Assembly: GCA_023614405.1 (NCBI GenBank)
Contig: CM042689.1
Span: 279,999,533-280,063,532 of the forward strand
From: Avena insularis
Lineage: Eukaryota > Streptophyta > Magnoliopsida > Poales > Poaceae
Direction: 5' to 3'
DNA length: 64,000 nucleotides
The notes under the pieces were generated by a model that saw nothing but the letters and a program-made list of their open reading frames with translations, ran no database searches and was not told the origin of the DNA. This document shows positions 10,788 to 22,200 of the stretch, one piece after another. Every line of letters begins with the position of its first letter. Position 1 is the first letter of the stretch. The position numbers and the translations under genes were made by a program.

Positions 10788-11288
10788 TGACATGGTTATA
10801 CCCTACGGGTACGTGATTTCAGCATACCTGGTCCAGCCCAAGGAAGGCCCACAGCAGACATACGCTGCCCCATGAAGATTTTCGGGTGGCCAAGGCCCAT
10901 GACGCCTTCGGATCCTTGGAGAGCAAGACTAGCATAGATAGGAAATTCAAAGGGGTAAAACCCTAGAACCTGTAACTGACTAGGACTATGCCCGGGACCT
11001 GCCTAAGTCTATATAAAGGCCAGGAGGGCACGTCCTAGATCTCTCGACTCATACTCTCGCATACGCACCTCACGCCAGATCGAATCTGTGCACCCCTGTA
11101 ACCTTCGGTTCCGCCGTAATCAAGAGCAGACAAGCAGGAGTAGGGTTTTCCCTCCGGGGGCCTGAACCTGGGTAAATCTCGTGTCCCCTGGTTGCTTGTC
11201 TATTAATCTTTCCACGATCTCCAGCATCCCCATCTTCTCCAAAACCCAAGTCCATAACAATGGGCATTGATGAGATCAAACCTCGTCA
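10788..11288 (+). mobile_element. 3' LTR of Tat-1 (about 501 bp)
   Basis: Starts TGACATGGTTATACCC after the polypurine tract. The end is placed at AAACCTCGTCA by analogy with the Tat-2 LTR, which ends in the same style (CCACGACA) and shares the GAACCTGGGTAA-type segment upstream. A TATA box (TATATAAA, 11010-11017) marks the promoter. The matching 5' LTR is outside the window, so the target duplication (expected GCTGC at 11289-11293) cannot be checked. Confidence 0.75.
11010..11017 (+). promoter_or_regulatory. TATA box in Tat-1 LTR
   Basis: TATATAAA about 220 bp into the LTR, followed after about 30 bp by the probable transcript start and R region. Confidence 0.6.
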
Positions 11289-13949
11289 GCTGCTATTGCA
11301 ATACGCTATAGAAATAGGTTCTATGGCTAGAGATTATATTCCTATCTACTCAGTAACTTCATCTTCACTTGAGTTGATGCACATGTTGACTTTCTTGACT
11401 TCATTGAAGAGCTTTATCTTTTGATGATGATTCCTGGAGCATGATTTGATGTGGACGTCGTTTGTAATAGCTTTAGAACCTAGCAAGGCTTAAGAAGATA
11501 CGTTGAGTATGAGCGTACTCAGCAAGTTCACTAGAAAAGGAGTGTTTGATGCACTATATCTATAGCCACAGACCGTAGGTCATAGGCAATGCAAGTTTTC
11601 ATAAACATTTCTTCAAAGGTTGCTTTTATTTTGAAAAGCTATGTCCGTCAGCCTTCACGGGTTTACCAGAACTTTCATGGAGTTCCTTTCCCGCCGCGTT
11701 CACAGCTCCTTCACGGAACAGGGAGTAACAAGTTACAGTTCTTACACTCTACAGAGGTGCGTCACTTTACCCATGAGAGACCTTAGGCTTTGTTGCATGG
11801 CCGGGAGTATGTCCCCGTTCAAACTTCCTTGGTTTGAGGCCCAACCTAAGATCCAAGCCAATCACTGCCTTCTCCACGACCCCACATGTCTCCTTGGTGT
11901 ACACCATGCCCATCTTTTGAATTACGACAATGGTTTGTACAGACCGTTCAGATGCCGGAACTATCATGGGACGTTGAGGGTTCCCACCCATATGCTGCAT
12001 ATCCTCTACGAATTACCATATAATATGCACGCTACGAGTGATAACAGCCATGACCCGCACATCCAGCTCCATGTGAGAGGGAAAAGATACAGCTGACTTC
12101 TTCGTCCCATTCCAAATCTCATGGTTAACGCGTGATATACGGCGCAAGAATCAATGGCGACATTGGTTGTTAAGTCCTAGATAATATGTTCCTTTACCAC
12201 CGGAACTCTTATAGTAGGTTATTACCTCATGGTAAATAACCTATATTCACATTATTATGAAAACAGTGTTTTCTGGCCTTTTTCAAATGCAGGTGATGAC
12301 AACACTGTATTTGTAAAATACTTTACAGAAAATAATCAAAGGACATGAGCAAGTGTGAAATTGCCTTTTGTGATTGCAAGATTATGTACTCACGGTCTTC
12401 GAGACAATATAAGATCCAATATCTGAAATTAGCATCATTGGTTCGGTAAGGACTAATGTTTAAAGAAGCAATATGCAATTATGCATAAGTAATGCTATGC
12501 ATTTTGTAAAATTCCCAAAGTAAATCCCTAATACTATAAGTTAAGTGAACTTAGGTGATTCCTTTGAGAGTTGGTTTATCTTCAAATCATTACTTCACAT
12601 GAAGTGTATCTATAGGGATTTTAAGTTTTGATATTCAAGATATAAAAATAGAGTGCAATAGTAATTTAAGATTTAGATTAGTTGCTATTTGGTGATTAGG
12701 ATGGAGGTCCATGTATTGGATTATTAAGGTTTGAAAGAACTATCCTAGAGTTGTTGCTTGAAGTGGCAAAAAGAATAACATTTGAAGAAAAGATTTCCTT
12801 TCTAAGATTTAAACAATCACCATTGTTAATAGAACATGATTAATGTCTTTTGGTGTTTGATTTATTAGTTTGGATTTGAGATGCTTTATGTCTTAAGTTA
12901 AATAGAACAAAGTTAACTATAAAAACATAAGTGATTTATTAGACCTGATGTTTATAAGTTTTGAGACTAAAGTTAACTTTAAAAGGTTAAGTAAACCTAA
13001 GATGTAATATATTTTAATTATTCCCAAGTTTTAGATTTATGATGGGTATAACTAAGGTGTGGAATTATTCACATTATATTTTTTAAGTGAATGATTTAGA
13101 TTAAATTTGTTTTGCTTATTAAGAAAATAATTTGTATTTATTTAATGGGAGCATAATTAGATGATTTTAGTAATTTGTTAGAATTTAAAGTTATGTTAAT
13201 AATGGTTAAGATATAATGATTATTCACCATATTTTATAAATGGGTGATACCCAATGTTTATTTAAATGGATTCTTAATAAGATTTTTAAAAGAATATTTT
13301 TGAAGTTAAAGGTTATACATAAATTTGATTATGAATTCAAGTTATGGGTTTGGAATTTAGTACAAAGACACTAATTGTTCAAGGTTTTATAAGAATTGTG
13401 ATTATTTCTTACTTAGCAATTATTTTTAAAGAATTCACAAAATAGGTATTAGGTAAGGATTGATTATTTAAAATATTAAAGACTTTTCTAATAATATATT
13501 TAATATTTTTCTAGTGTAATATATTTATTCAAGACCTTAAAAATGAATTTTATTTATTTTTAAGTATTATATTTATTTTTATAAAATTCATCGAAGAATT
13601 AAGTGTCTTTAAATATTTGCTTTATGTTATATTTGTAAAACTCTAAGTTAGTATTTTTATAAAATAGTAGAGTTATTTTGATACACAAAAATAATTTTAT
13701 TTATTTTTAGGGGTTTTTTATTATTTTATAAAATTTCATCTAGTATTTAATGGTGTTAATAATTATTTACTTTATATTTATTTTAAATAAATAGAGTTAT
13801 ATTTTTATTAGATAGATTTTGCTTTTATGATAATTCTAACATGTTAAATGTATTTTTATGATTTTTTTATAATTTTCTATAGCTAAAAAATGTTTGGAGG
13901 TTATTTTAGTAATTAATTCATTTTCTTTTTTATTTTATTTTATTTCCTA
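11289..13949. other. AT-rich DNA without recognisable genes
   Basis: The first 900 bases have mixed composition, with phrases such as GAGTATGAGCGTACTCAGCAAG that look like decayed LTR sequence. A 151-codon frame at 11641-12096 shows no familiar domain. From about 12240 the DNA is strongly AT-rich and without coding frames. The 5' boundary of the LTR-like unit that ends at 17691 probably lies somewhere here, but I found no TG start with a matching duplication. Confidence 0.4.
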
Positions 13950-16900
13950 ACCTATTCAACTTGGGCCGTTTGGTTGGGTATGTGGGCTGGCCTGGCCCAA
14001 CTGGACCATGCCAGACCCCTCACCCCCGGCCCACCCCTCACCACACACACACACCCGTACATGCATACAGACCTCATCTTCTTCCCCTTGCTCCTGTGCG
14101 ATGTCGCCGCCGCCACTCCGCCCGGTTGCTGGCCAACCTCGGCTTCGCCGCCTGCCGGTGAGGTTCCATACCGATTTCCTCCGTCGATCTTTGTCGCCCT
14201 GTTGCCACTTTGTTGCCCCCGTGTATGCCCCCACGAAACCCTAGCCGCCATGGCGCAAGGTCACGATGTGGCTCCCGCGCCGGCTCCTCTGGTTGCTGCT
14301 CGTGGAAGAACGCGAGCCCCTCTCTAACTATCTTGCCTTCTCCAATACCTGATGCTGGAGGGATGATGTTGCGGCGCAACCCCAGCTCCCTCAGTACGCT
14401 GCCAAGGGACTTTGCTATGATGGTGGATAGTGGTGATGCTACTGGGATTATTCCTTTCTCTGTCTTCGGTGGAATGGTATTCTCTACAACCCCGGCATCA
14501 GTTTCTTGGTACTCTTTTTTCTACTGCAGTGAGGTATGTTAATTTGCCCCTTTTTGTTTAGGCTCTGATTCATGGAGTATACCACCATTGCTTGATTTGA
14601 CTAGTTTTGATGATCATACAATTGATTTAGGATTAGCTAATATTGTCCTGTAGTTCTTTTGATAATGGTTATATTGAATGACAGTGTCAATTTCTTGTAT
14701 GGTGGTGTGTTTGTTATCAATATCTATGATGAAAATCTGTGACCATGTGTACTACCAGTGAACTCCTAGGTTTGCTTATGATAGTGACTTTCTAGTATAA
14801 GATCATGATGTTGTTCTTCTTAGTAGATACTAGGTCATGAAGATAAGGATAAAACATTGGTCAAATTGGTATTAGTGATATTTCATAACTAGAGTTATAG
14901 GACCTACTCTTGAACAAGTATGGAACTTGCTCAAATGATGTCTCAATAGTTGTGTGAATTTTATTTAGATGATTTTATGTTGTTTTGGACCTAGTGTACT
15001 ACTAGACTTTTGTGTACATACATGCTTAACTGAACTCTTTCTTCAATGACTCAGATTGTGTTTCCTTTTCTGAATATGTCCTATATTAGTTGTAAACATC
15101 TGATAGTAATGTAGAGGTTCTAGTTAGTCTCTAATTGTTGTGCTGATGGAGGTAGATACTCCTATTTGTTATAACTGAATGATGTAATGCTTCAGGTAAT
15201 TGGCTTAGCATCTATGTTACTTGGTTTGGATGATCATTGACTATCTCATCATATGCTTACAATATCTTGGACAGATTGTGTTGTCAATGTAAAGTGTGCT
15301 TGTTGTTTATTTTAAAAAAATTGTAGGTGGCATGCTTAAAGAATATAAACTCTACTTTGATTTGGAACATATGGTATTTGTGTTGTACATCAGTGCTGCT
15401 CTTCACATTTCATATGACTGTCCTCCTTTTTGTGTGATTAGGGTGTGAGCTCCTGGTTACGCCAGGGATCACTAGCTCAACTGGTCGATCAAACTCCCCT
15501 CTCTGCTTGTCTTACTATTTTTCTCTATAAACTAATAAGAACATGTATTATGCTTGATGGCTTGGCCTATGATGCAAGAGCCTGAGACTTTCTTTTTAAT
15601 AAGAACAGATTTTGTGCTTGATCTCAAGGCTTGGCCTAGGATGCAAGAGTCTCAGGCTTTCTTTTTAATAAGAACAGATTTGGTACTTGATGTTTAGTGT
15701 TAAACAGTTTAGTGGCTTCTACTATTTTTGAATCTGCTGTTGTGGTGCCTCCCATGTGGAGTGTGCACAACAGTAGATTCAAACAATTTGATTTGCTGCT
15801 ATTTGGCCCTGCCAAGGATGCAAAGGCTGAGGATCTGATATAGAGAAAACCAGATGCTATGAGTTGGCTTTTTTATTACTCTATGATGATTTTGGCAAAG
15901 CAACTCTTTGCCCTCCTGAGAGTACCACCCCATCCAATCCTCCTAGATGAAAATCTAGTTGGGAGGAAAGTTGGATTTGGGTGAGTTTGTACCACATTGA
16001 TTATTCTACTTGAGTCTGATGGTGCAGTTTAATAAGAACAGATATGTTACCAGATCTATCTGGTGCTCTAGTGAGTTTCTACCTTGATGTATGTGGCTAC
16101 TTGGTGTGTTGTATCTTGGTCAGCTCAACCTAGTGCTCTGATCTTGAGCTGATTAGCCTTCTCTTCTTGGAGCTGGTAGTAGCTTGATCTTGATCTGCTA
16201 GACTTGTCCTCTTGCCTTGGCCTTGTGATGGATCTTGATTGGTTACTATTGAATCTCCTGGTAAACCTTCTCCTCCCCGCTCACGTTTACCAATTTCTCC
16301 TTTGGTGATCATGTGACTTGATCTGCTCCTCCCAGCTCCTGGCTTGATCTTGATCTGCTCCTGGATGTCTTATCTAAGCAACCGGAGCTAATGATGTGGT
16401 GGATGGATCTATGTGTTCTTAAGAGAAATTAATAAGAGCAAATGATGTTATTGTTGGTATTTATGGCTAGTAGAGGAGCTGTTAGTCTGATGGTGTGTGT
16501 GGAAAGGATGTAGTAGCAGTACTGGTACGGCTGGTGTTCCTTTTCTATAGTTGGTACCTTCCCTGATGTGTTGACAACACATCAGTTGCATGTGGTGTGT
16601 GAGCTACTGTCAAGTAGGTCCCTTTGGGTGCAAGTTTCGATGAATGAAACCTGATGGTGTGGATGAGCTTGACTGATTCTGATATTTATCCCTGTTTTGG
16701 ATATTCTTATACTTGGTGAAACTTGCCCCCTTGCCTGTGATGCATAGAATGAGGCCACTGTTAGATAAGAACAGATACTATTCATCTGGTGAAACTTGCC
16801 CCTTCTAAAAACAACTTAGCTTAATGAGGAGACAAAATAGTGCATTACACTATTGATATTTGAGAGCAATTTACTATACTAACCCCTCATTTCTAGCATG

Positions 16901-17691
16901 TTTTGTTGATCTTTTGTTTTGCAGGAAATAAAACAAAGAAGAAAGAAGATATCAGATATAGTTTAGGTTTTCTTTTTCATAATATTGTAATTTCTTTTCT
17001 GTTTGAATAATGTAAAGACATTGTATTATTGTATTACTTTCAATAAAGTTTACTAGTTTTATTTTTCTTATTCCATTCATTTGTAAAGACTATGTATTAT
17101 ATATTTCTTCTTGTAATAAAAATTATTTGAGTTACTCCATTTATGTACTTCCCTTTTTTATTATTATTAATTTTTCCTGTAATGAACTTTCAATCTTCTT
17201 TTGTACAAGAACAACAATACTATATGTATATATATATATAAAGATTATTATAACAATTTCATTTTATTGAATTGGTCCCATTTACTCCATTGTAATTAGG
17301 ATTATATATCCATATTATATTATAGACTAATTCTTTTCTTTTCTTTATTTTTTGTACTTGTGATTTAACTATATCACAATCATAGATAACCTATTAAGGA
17401 TGTGATTATAATTGTAACACTATTTCTAATTATAATTCTATTTCAATTTTAAATATATGTTTTGAATATTCAAATTTGAATTGCTTTTCCCTTAAACACA
17501 GAAATACAATAGAGGTCATGTCGAAATCCATCGCACCTGTCCTGGTGTTTCCATCAGAACAAGAGAGATCTCGATCCATCTACAGCTCTTTTAGTTTTTG
17601 CGCAAAAATTCCCTGGATTTTCTTATGCATGAATGCAATGCACAACCATGTGTCCTCTTTATTTCTAGGTGCTAATCCTGGGATGTTACAG
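13950..17691 (+). mobile_element. Probable Tekay-like LTR, 3' portion
   Basis: A segment rich in GGCCCAACTGG-type words (13970-14040), then a C-rich leader with in-frame ATGs but no long protein (14000-14340). A long T-rich stretch follows with an acceptor-like TTTTGCAG (16918-16925) and AATAAA-type signals near 17042. The end is CTGGGATGTTACA at 17691. The Tekay LTR at 34572 shows the same order: GGCCCAACTGGCCCAACT, GC-rich leader, GTTGCAG, end in TTACA. No pol is adjacent, so this is a solo or truncated LTR. Its 5' end and target duplication were not found. Confidence 0.5.
15533..15690 (+). repeat. Local direct duplication of about 70 bp
   Basis: Two adjacent copies share AATAAGAACA, then GGCTTGGCCTA(T/G)GATGCAAGAG and a CTTTCTTTTTAATAAGAACAG tail. 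It looks like simple tandem duplication inside the LTR-like unit. Confidence 0.6.
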
Positions 17692-18145
17692 ATAATTGGT
17701 GCTCCTTGTCAAGGAGCATGACTAGCAATTGATAGATTCTCAAGGGGTGTCTTCAGTTACAATTATCCAAGTCTGAACATTACAATGGAGGGTGGGGGCT
17801 ATTTATAGTCCAGCGACATAAATGGGGGTAGTTTGGGAACAAAAAAAGAAAGTGTAGTAAAGGTTTCAGGCGTTGAGCCGACCTGGTGCGTGCAGGTACT
17901 GGACGGGCCGGTAGTACCACACATTGTTGCCGGTAGTACCGGACCTCTCCGGTAGTACCGCTCTAGGTATCCGATAGTACCGCTTGCGGATTGGGGGCTT
18001 TAGTGAAATCCTTCTGGTGCGTGCGGTAGTAGGGGCGGTAGTACCAATGTCCGGTAGTACCGGTTCTAGCGACCGGTAGTGCCGCTGGGTGGCCTGGGGT
18101 TCATCGAGCACCTTCTGGTAAGTGCGGTGGCAGCGGCCCTGTAGT
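17692..18145 (-). mobile_element. Maximus-like LTR fragment with GGTAGTACCG repeats
   Basis: Host sequence of the Tat-2 insertion; the other half resumes at 47770. It carries about eight copies of a near-palindromic motif, CGGTAGTACCG (for example near 17909, 17933, 17951, 18035 and 18053). On the minus strand a TATA-like CTATAAATAG (about 17797-17806) follows the cluster. The Maximus-type LTR at 58076 has the same order, with a different near-palindrome (GGATAATCC) just before its TATA-like box. The lineage is inferred from that layout only. Confidence 0.4.
18141..18145. repeat. Target-site duplication GTAGT, left copy (Tat-2)
   Basis: GTAGT directly precedes the LTR end TGTCGTGG and is repeated after the other LTR end at 47765-47769. 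Confidence 0.9.
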
Positions 18146-18669
18146 TGTCGTGGTATTGCCGATGAGTACACCATGGAGGGGTCCTCACAGAGCATGTTTA
18201 GATACATGGGGTAAGTCGGAAGGTTTGCGGGTATGCGGTAACACATCTTACCTAGGTTCAGATCCCATGACGGTGGCGGAATCCTATTCCTGCTATAAAT
18301 CACTATAATGGCAATACGCCGAGTTACAGGGATTAGTTTGCTGTGTGCGATATGAGTTGTGTTATGCCCTAAAGGCTCCCGTTCCGACTTATATAGTCGT
18401 CAGATCCTACGGTTACAGGCAAAGTACTTGCCGGACAGGTTACAGAGTCCTTCACAGTATACAACTAGTCTAACGTGTCTTGCACTCCAAGGCTACGGGT
18501 ACGTCGGTGAATGCTCCGTAGCCTTCCTTTATCCGGCATGGGCCTCCCTTCTGGATCCCTCTAACTGGGCCACCCAGCAGGTCATAGGCCGTGCTACCAA
18601 CCGTGGGCCACCCAGGTTATCCGAATTAGAGACATGCTATGGTGATACCCATATAGCATATCCCCAACA
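18146..18669 (-). mobile_element. 3' LTR of Tat-2 (524 bp)
   Basis: On the minus strand it runs from TGTTGGGGATATGC (18669) to ACCACGACA (18146), with a TATA box (TATATAAGTC) at 18395-18386. The 5' LTR copy, split by the Tekay insertion, totals 527 bp and is clearly homologous throughout. Confidence 0.9.
18386..18395 (-). promoter_or_regulatory. TATA box in Tat-2 3' LTR
   Basis: TATATAAGTC on the minus strand. The same sequence is present in the 5' LTR near 47487, where it would drive the element's transcript. Confidence 0.55.
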
Positions 18670-18682
18670 GTAGCCCCCGGAG
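18670..18682 (-). other. Polypurine tract of Tat-2
   Basis: On the minus strand CTCCGGGGGCTAC directly abuts the 3' LTR. It is nearly the same as the Tat-1 tract. Confidence 0.8.
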
Positions 18683-19105
18683 AACTCCGAGATCTTACGT
18701 CGTCTTGCCTCTTCAGGTTGATTGCTCCGTCTAGATGAATGTCGACAAACCATCAAGCAATATCTTGTAGTCCTCCCAAGAACCCTGCAATGCTCTCCGT
18801 CTTCAACTTGTAAGTCGGAGAACTGTTGAATCTTCCATCGTACTCTTCTCGCAGTCGGACTGGATCCATCCATGCGGAATCTTCTGACGGGATGGTTCAC
18901 CTGCCCGTGTCATCTAGAGCAACATAAAACATAGGTTAGCGATGCCTCGTAACTCACACATGCCGAGAACACAATCATGTCCGTTTTCCCCGCGTGAAGG
19001 ATACGAACCGTTGGCGGCGGCGGTGGGAACGTGGCGAAATTTCCGCGCACGCGCTGTCCACGCAATAACCACTCGATCACTTTGCACGAACATTGACACT
19101 GGGGG

Positions 19106-19113
19106 TTATAAAT
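19106..19113 (+). promoter_or_regulatory. TATA box of antisense gene C
   Basis: TTATAAAT lies about 150 bp before the ATG at 19258. It is followed by a C/T-rich leader with CTCCTCGAGCTCT and AAAACCCTAG, typical of grass 5' leaders. Confidence 0.6.
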
Positions 19114-19257
19114 TACAACCATGGCAGATTTTATCTTTTCATCTCATTCTCCCCCGTGTCATCGTCTTCCTCTTGCGAACACCTCCTCGAGCTCTCCGCG
19201 CGCACGCGAAAAACCCTAGTTTCTCACCAATCTCCTAGTCACCTCTCTTCCACACTA

Positions 19258-22200
19258 ATGGCAAGCAGAAGCTCCACCCCGTCCATGGCGGCAACGAACG
19301 AGACCACGGCCAAGAAGGCAGGCTCCGTCCATGTGCCTCCAGAGGGCGTGGTTCTGCCATGGTCCGTGGTGGTGGAAGCCAGCGGCGATGACCATATTCC
19401 AGCGGGGATGGAACCGCTGGAATAGGAGGGTGACTCCCATAAGGGAGAATGGCGCAGCTCTGATATCGCCAATAGCGATCTTAAAGAGCTGCTCGCCGAA
19501 GGATACCTCCCCGCGACGGAGGGGCTTGTCTGGCGGGTGGCACCGGCCGGCGAGGTCATGCCTTCTCCCCAAGATGGAGAGAAGGTGTACCTCAAAGCAC
19601 AAATGGTACGCGGCGTCTCCCTCCCAATCTCTGACTTCTTCCTTGCTGTCCTCAACCATTACTGGGTTCAACCTCAGAACCTTTCTCCGAATAGCATCAT
19701 AGCGCTTAGCAACTATGTAGCACTTTGCGAGGGCTACCTAGGAATTAGGTCTAGGATAGATCTGTTCATCTATTTCTTCATCGTCAAGAGGGAAGACGGA
19801 GCAAGCAAGCACGAGCTCATAAATTCCGGAACAATTAGCTTCAAGATCCGGCCTGGCCGGCGGTTCCCCAACATCGTAGGCCACGAGTACTGTAAGAATT
19901 GGTAGCGGGCGTACTTCTACGGCTCAGATATCCCTCTGGCTAGCCGAGAAGCAACGTATCCGGACGTCATCGATGGGGCCGCCGTTGAAGCCCCGACATG
20001 GAGATCCTAGGCCAACCTTTCCTCTAACAACGATGCTTCCCGCGCCGTAAGGCGGATCGAGTGGTTCGTAGAGATGGGTCTGACCAGGTTGGACCTAGCC
20101 ATGTGCTGGTTCGTCAGGCGGATCCAGCCTCTATAGCACTGTACGAAGCTGATGCACCAGTACACCAAGGATAGGAAGGATAGCCTCCGCATCTCCGAGG
20201 ATAACTTCTCGAGTGACTCCATCAAGCTCTGCCTCAAGGACATCGTCAAGGTGAAGGATAGGAAGCGTGGCTTCGCCATCACCTATGACATGTTCGTTGA
20301 CGGCACGTGCCCAGAGGTATGTATTTATCTTCCGTGTATGACGTATACTCCAGTTCTTCCGTCTAGCTTTTACCATTTCATCTAAAAATTTGGGATTTCA
20401 CTTAACAGCTCAAAAGTCTAGAGGAGGATAGCATGGCTGCCCAAATCTATGACCCCAAGATGAAGGAAGTCACCGTCGTGTCCGATGACGATGTGACGTT
20501 GGTGCATAAGCGGAAGAGCTCCACCTCTGACGCTGCCGACAGAGGCAAGAAGAAGACGGAGGGTGGAGGCTCCAAGAAGTCCACTACCGCCCTGGAGGCG
20601 GAGAAAAGAAGAATTACCGGCATACCTTTCACCAAGGCACCCACCGTTGTGTAAGCTTCTTATCCTCCGACATTGTCTATTGCTCGTCTTATTCCTGTAC
20701 TTTTATTTTTGCATGTTTCAGGAAGAAGGCCAGTTTAAGTTTGAAGAAGACCTCCTAAACATCGGGGGCTTCTAAAAACATTAGAGATATGTTGCACCAA
20801 GCGTGTCCCGCCATCGCCCTACCACTCCTAGTGTCCAACCTACTTCCACACCGACAAGCTCTCCAGCTAAGGTGGCATCAGGCCCCTCCGCCATGGAGGT
20901 GTACCCAGGTGTCACTGTGGATCTTGCCGTTGCCGGCGAGCAGGCGACACAAGAAAGCATCGCGACCAAAATGGCTGAAGCTTCAACTAAGGATGCCATC
21001 GGTAGCGATAAGGCGATAGTGGAAGGCGGAACATCTGCCCGAGGCGGCGCCACTGTACCCAGGACGTCAACGGAGCTCCCGAAGATTGTCTACCTGGCTC
21101 TCACGCCGAGTAGCTCAACTCTGGCTCCTGGTGTAGCGCAACTTCTCCGACTTGCGGCCTTGAGGAGCTTCTCAAGCAAGCGGATATCCTGCGAGGAAAT
21201 AGCCTTTACTTCAGCAAGATATTTGCCGAGAGCGCCACCAACCTCAAGATCATCGCACTTGTAAGTTTTTCTTGCCTTTTGATTTTCATAAGTAGTATCC
21301 CATTGTAGCCCCTGAGGATTTAGACGAAAAACCATAGGTCTTTGCATCTGAATGCTCTAAGAGTGACTAAGCTAGAAAAATTCTCACTGTAGCCCCCAAG
21401 TATTTAGTTTGAATGAATTATTCTGAATAAATACTTTTAGAGTAGCCTACGCAGTGTTTATAAATTTCAATACTGTAGCCCCCCAAGCCTTTAGTTGAAA
21501 CTGAATTAGTTCTGACTAGATGATTAAAGAAAGAATAAGCATTTTGTCGAGTTAAAAACTCTCACTGTATCCCCCAAGTCTCTAGGTGGATATTTATCCG
21601 GCTAGATGCTCCAAGTAGACTAAGTAATTTTGATCTTCTTTCCACAGAATGAGAATGCTCAGAGAGGCATCGTCAACGAGAAGTTCCACAAGATGCGCGC
21701 TGAGCTAGAAGCCGAAAAGGGTAAAGCTGCCTTCTTGAAGGAACAAATCACCAAGAACAAGAGTCTATTTTTTCCTTTTGATTTCGTACTCAAACTTGGT
21801 ATTGTACCATCACTCTCCGACTACTCCTTGTGTGCTGTCTTTTCTCCGACTTGCAGAAGCTATCGCCAAGGCCAAGGATATTGTCAAGCAATCCAAGCAC
21901 ATTGAGCTGCTGGATAGCAAGAACAAGATCCTCAAGCAGGAGAGGGCTGACACTCTGAAGATGCACGAGGAATCCATGAAGGCCTTGCAGGAGTCAACCA
22001 ACACGGATATGAACCGTATAAAGGAGGAAATGGCAATCCTCAAGGAGAAGAAGAAAGCAGCCGATGAGCAGAATCAGCGCAACCTTGAGGCTTACAAGGT
22101 TCTCAGACAAGAATGGGACTCCATGGTGGAGACACTCCAGCAAGCGGAGGCGAGCATCTTTGGTAAGCGATCTCCGTCTTGTGCTTCTGCAAGCCAGGTA

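Larger units (their letters stand above)
1..11288 (+). mobile_element. Tat-lineage Ty3/gypsy retrotransposon Tat-1, 3' part
   Basis: Plus-strand LTR retrotransposon whose 5' LTR, gag, protease and reverse transcriptase lie left of the window. In order it shows the end of integrase (1-1163), a long non-pol region with two genes on the opposite strand (9478-6613 and 2285-1516), repeated polypurine-like motifs, a polypurine tract (10774-10787) and a 3' LTR (10788-11288). Tat elements of grasses are known to be large, with a long stretch between integrase and the 3' LTR and extra, often antisense, frames there; this copy fits. A solo LTR (2352-6471) is inserted in it. Lineage rests on the integrase type and this layout, not on a search. 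Confidence 0.85.

Noticed and set aside
11641..12096. A 151-codon frame in the region after Tat-1
   Set aside because: No recognisable domain, no splice or promoter context, and the sequence looks like decayed LTR.
14008..14379. Several overlapping frames of about 70-117 codons in the leader of the Tekay-like LTR
   Set aside because: Overlap on both strands in C-rich leader sequence; expected by chance.
17692..18145. GGTAGTACCG cluster as a CRISPR-like or tandem satellite array
   Set aside because: Spacing is irregular and the context is plant LTR-like; no spacer structure.
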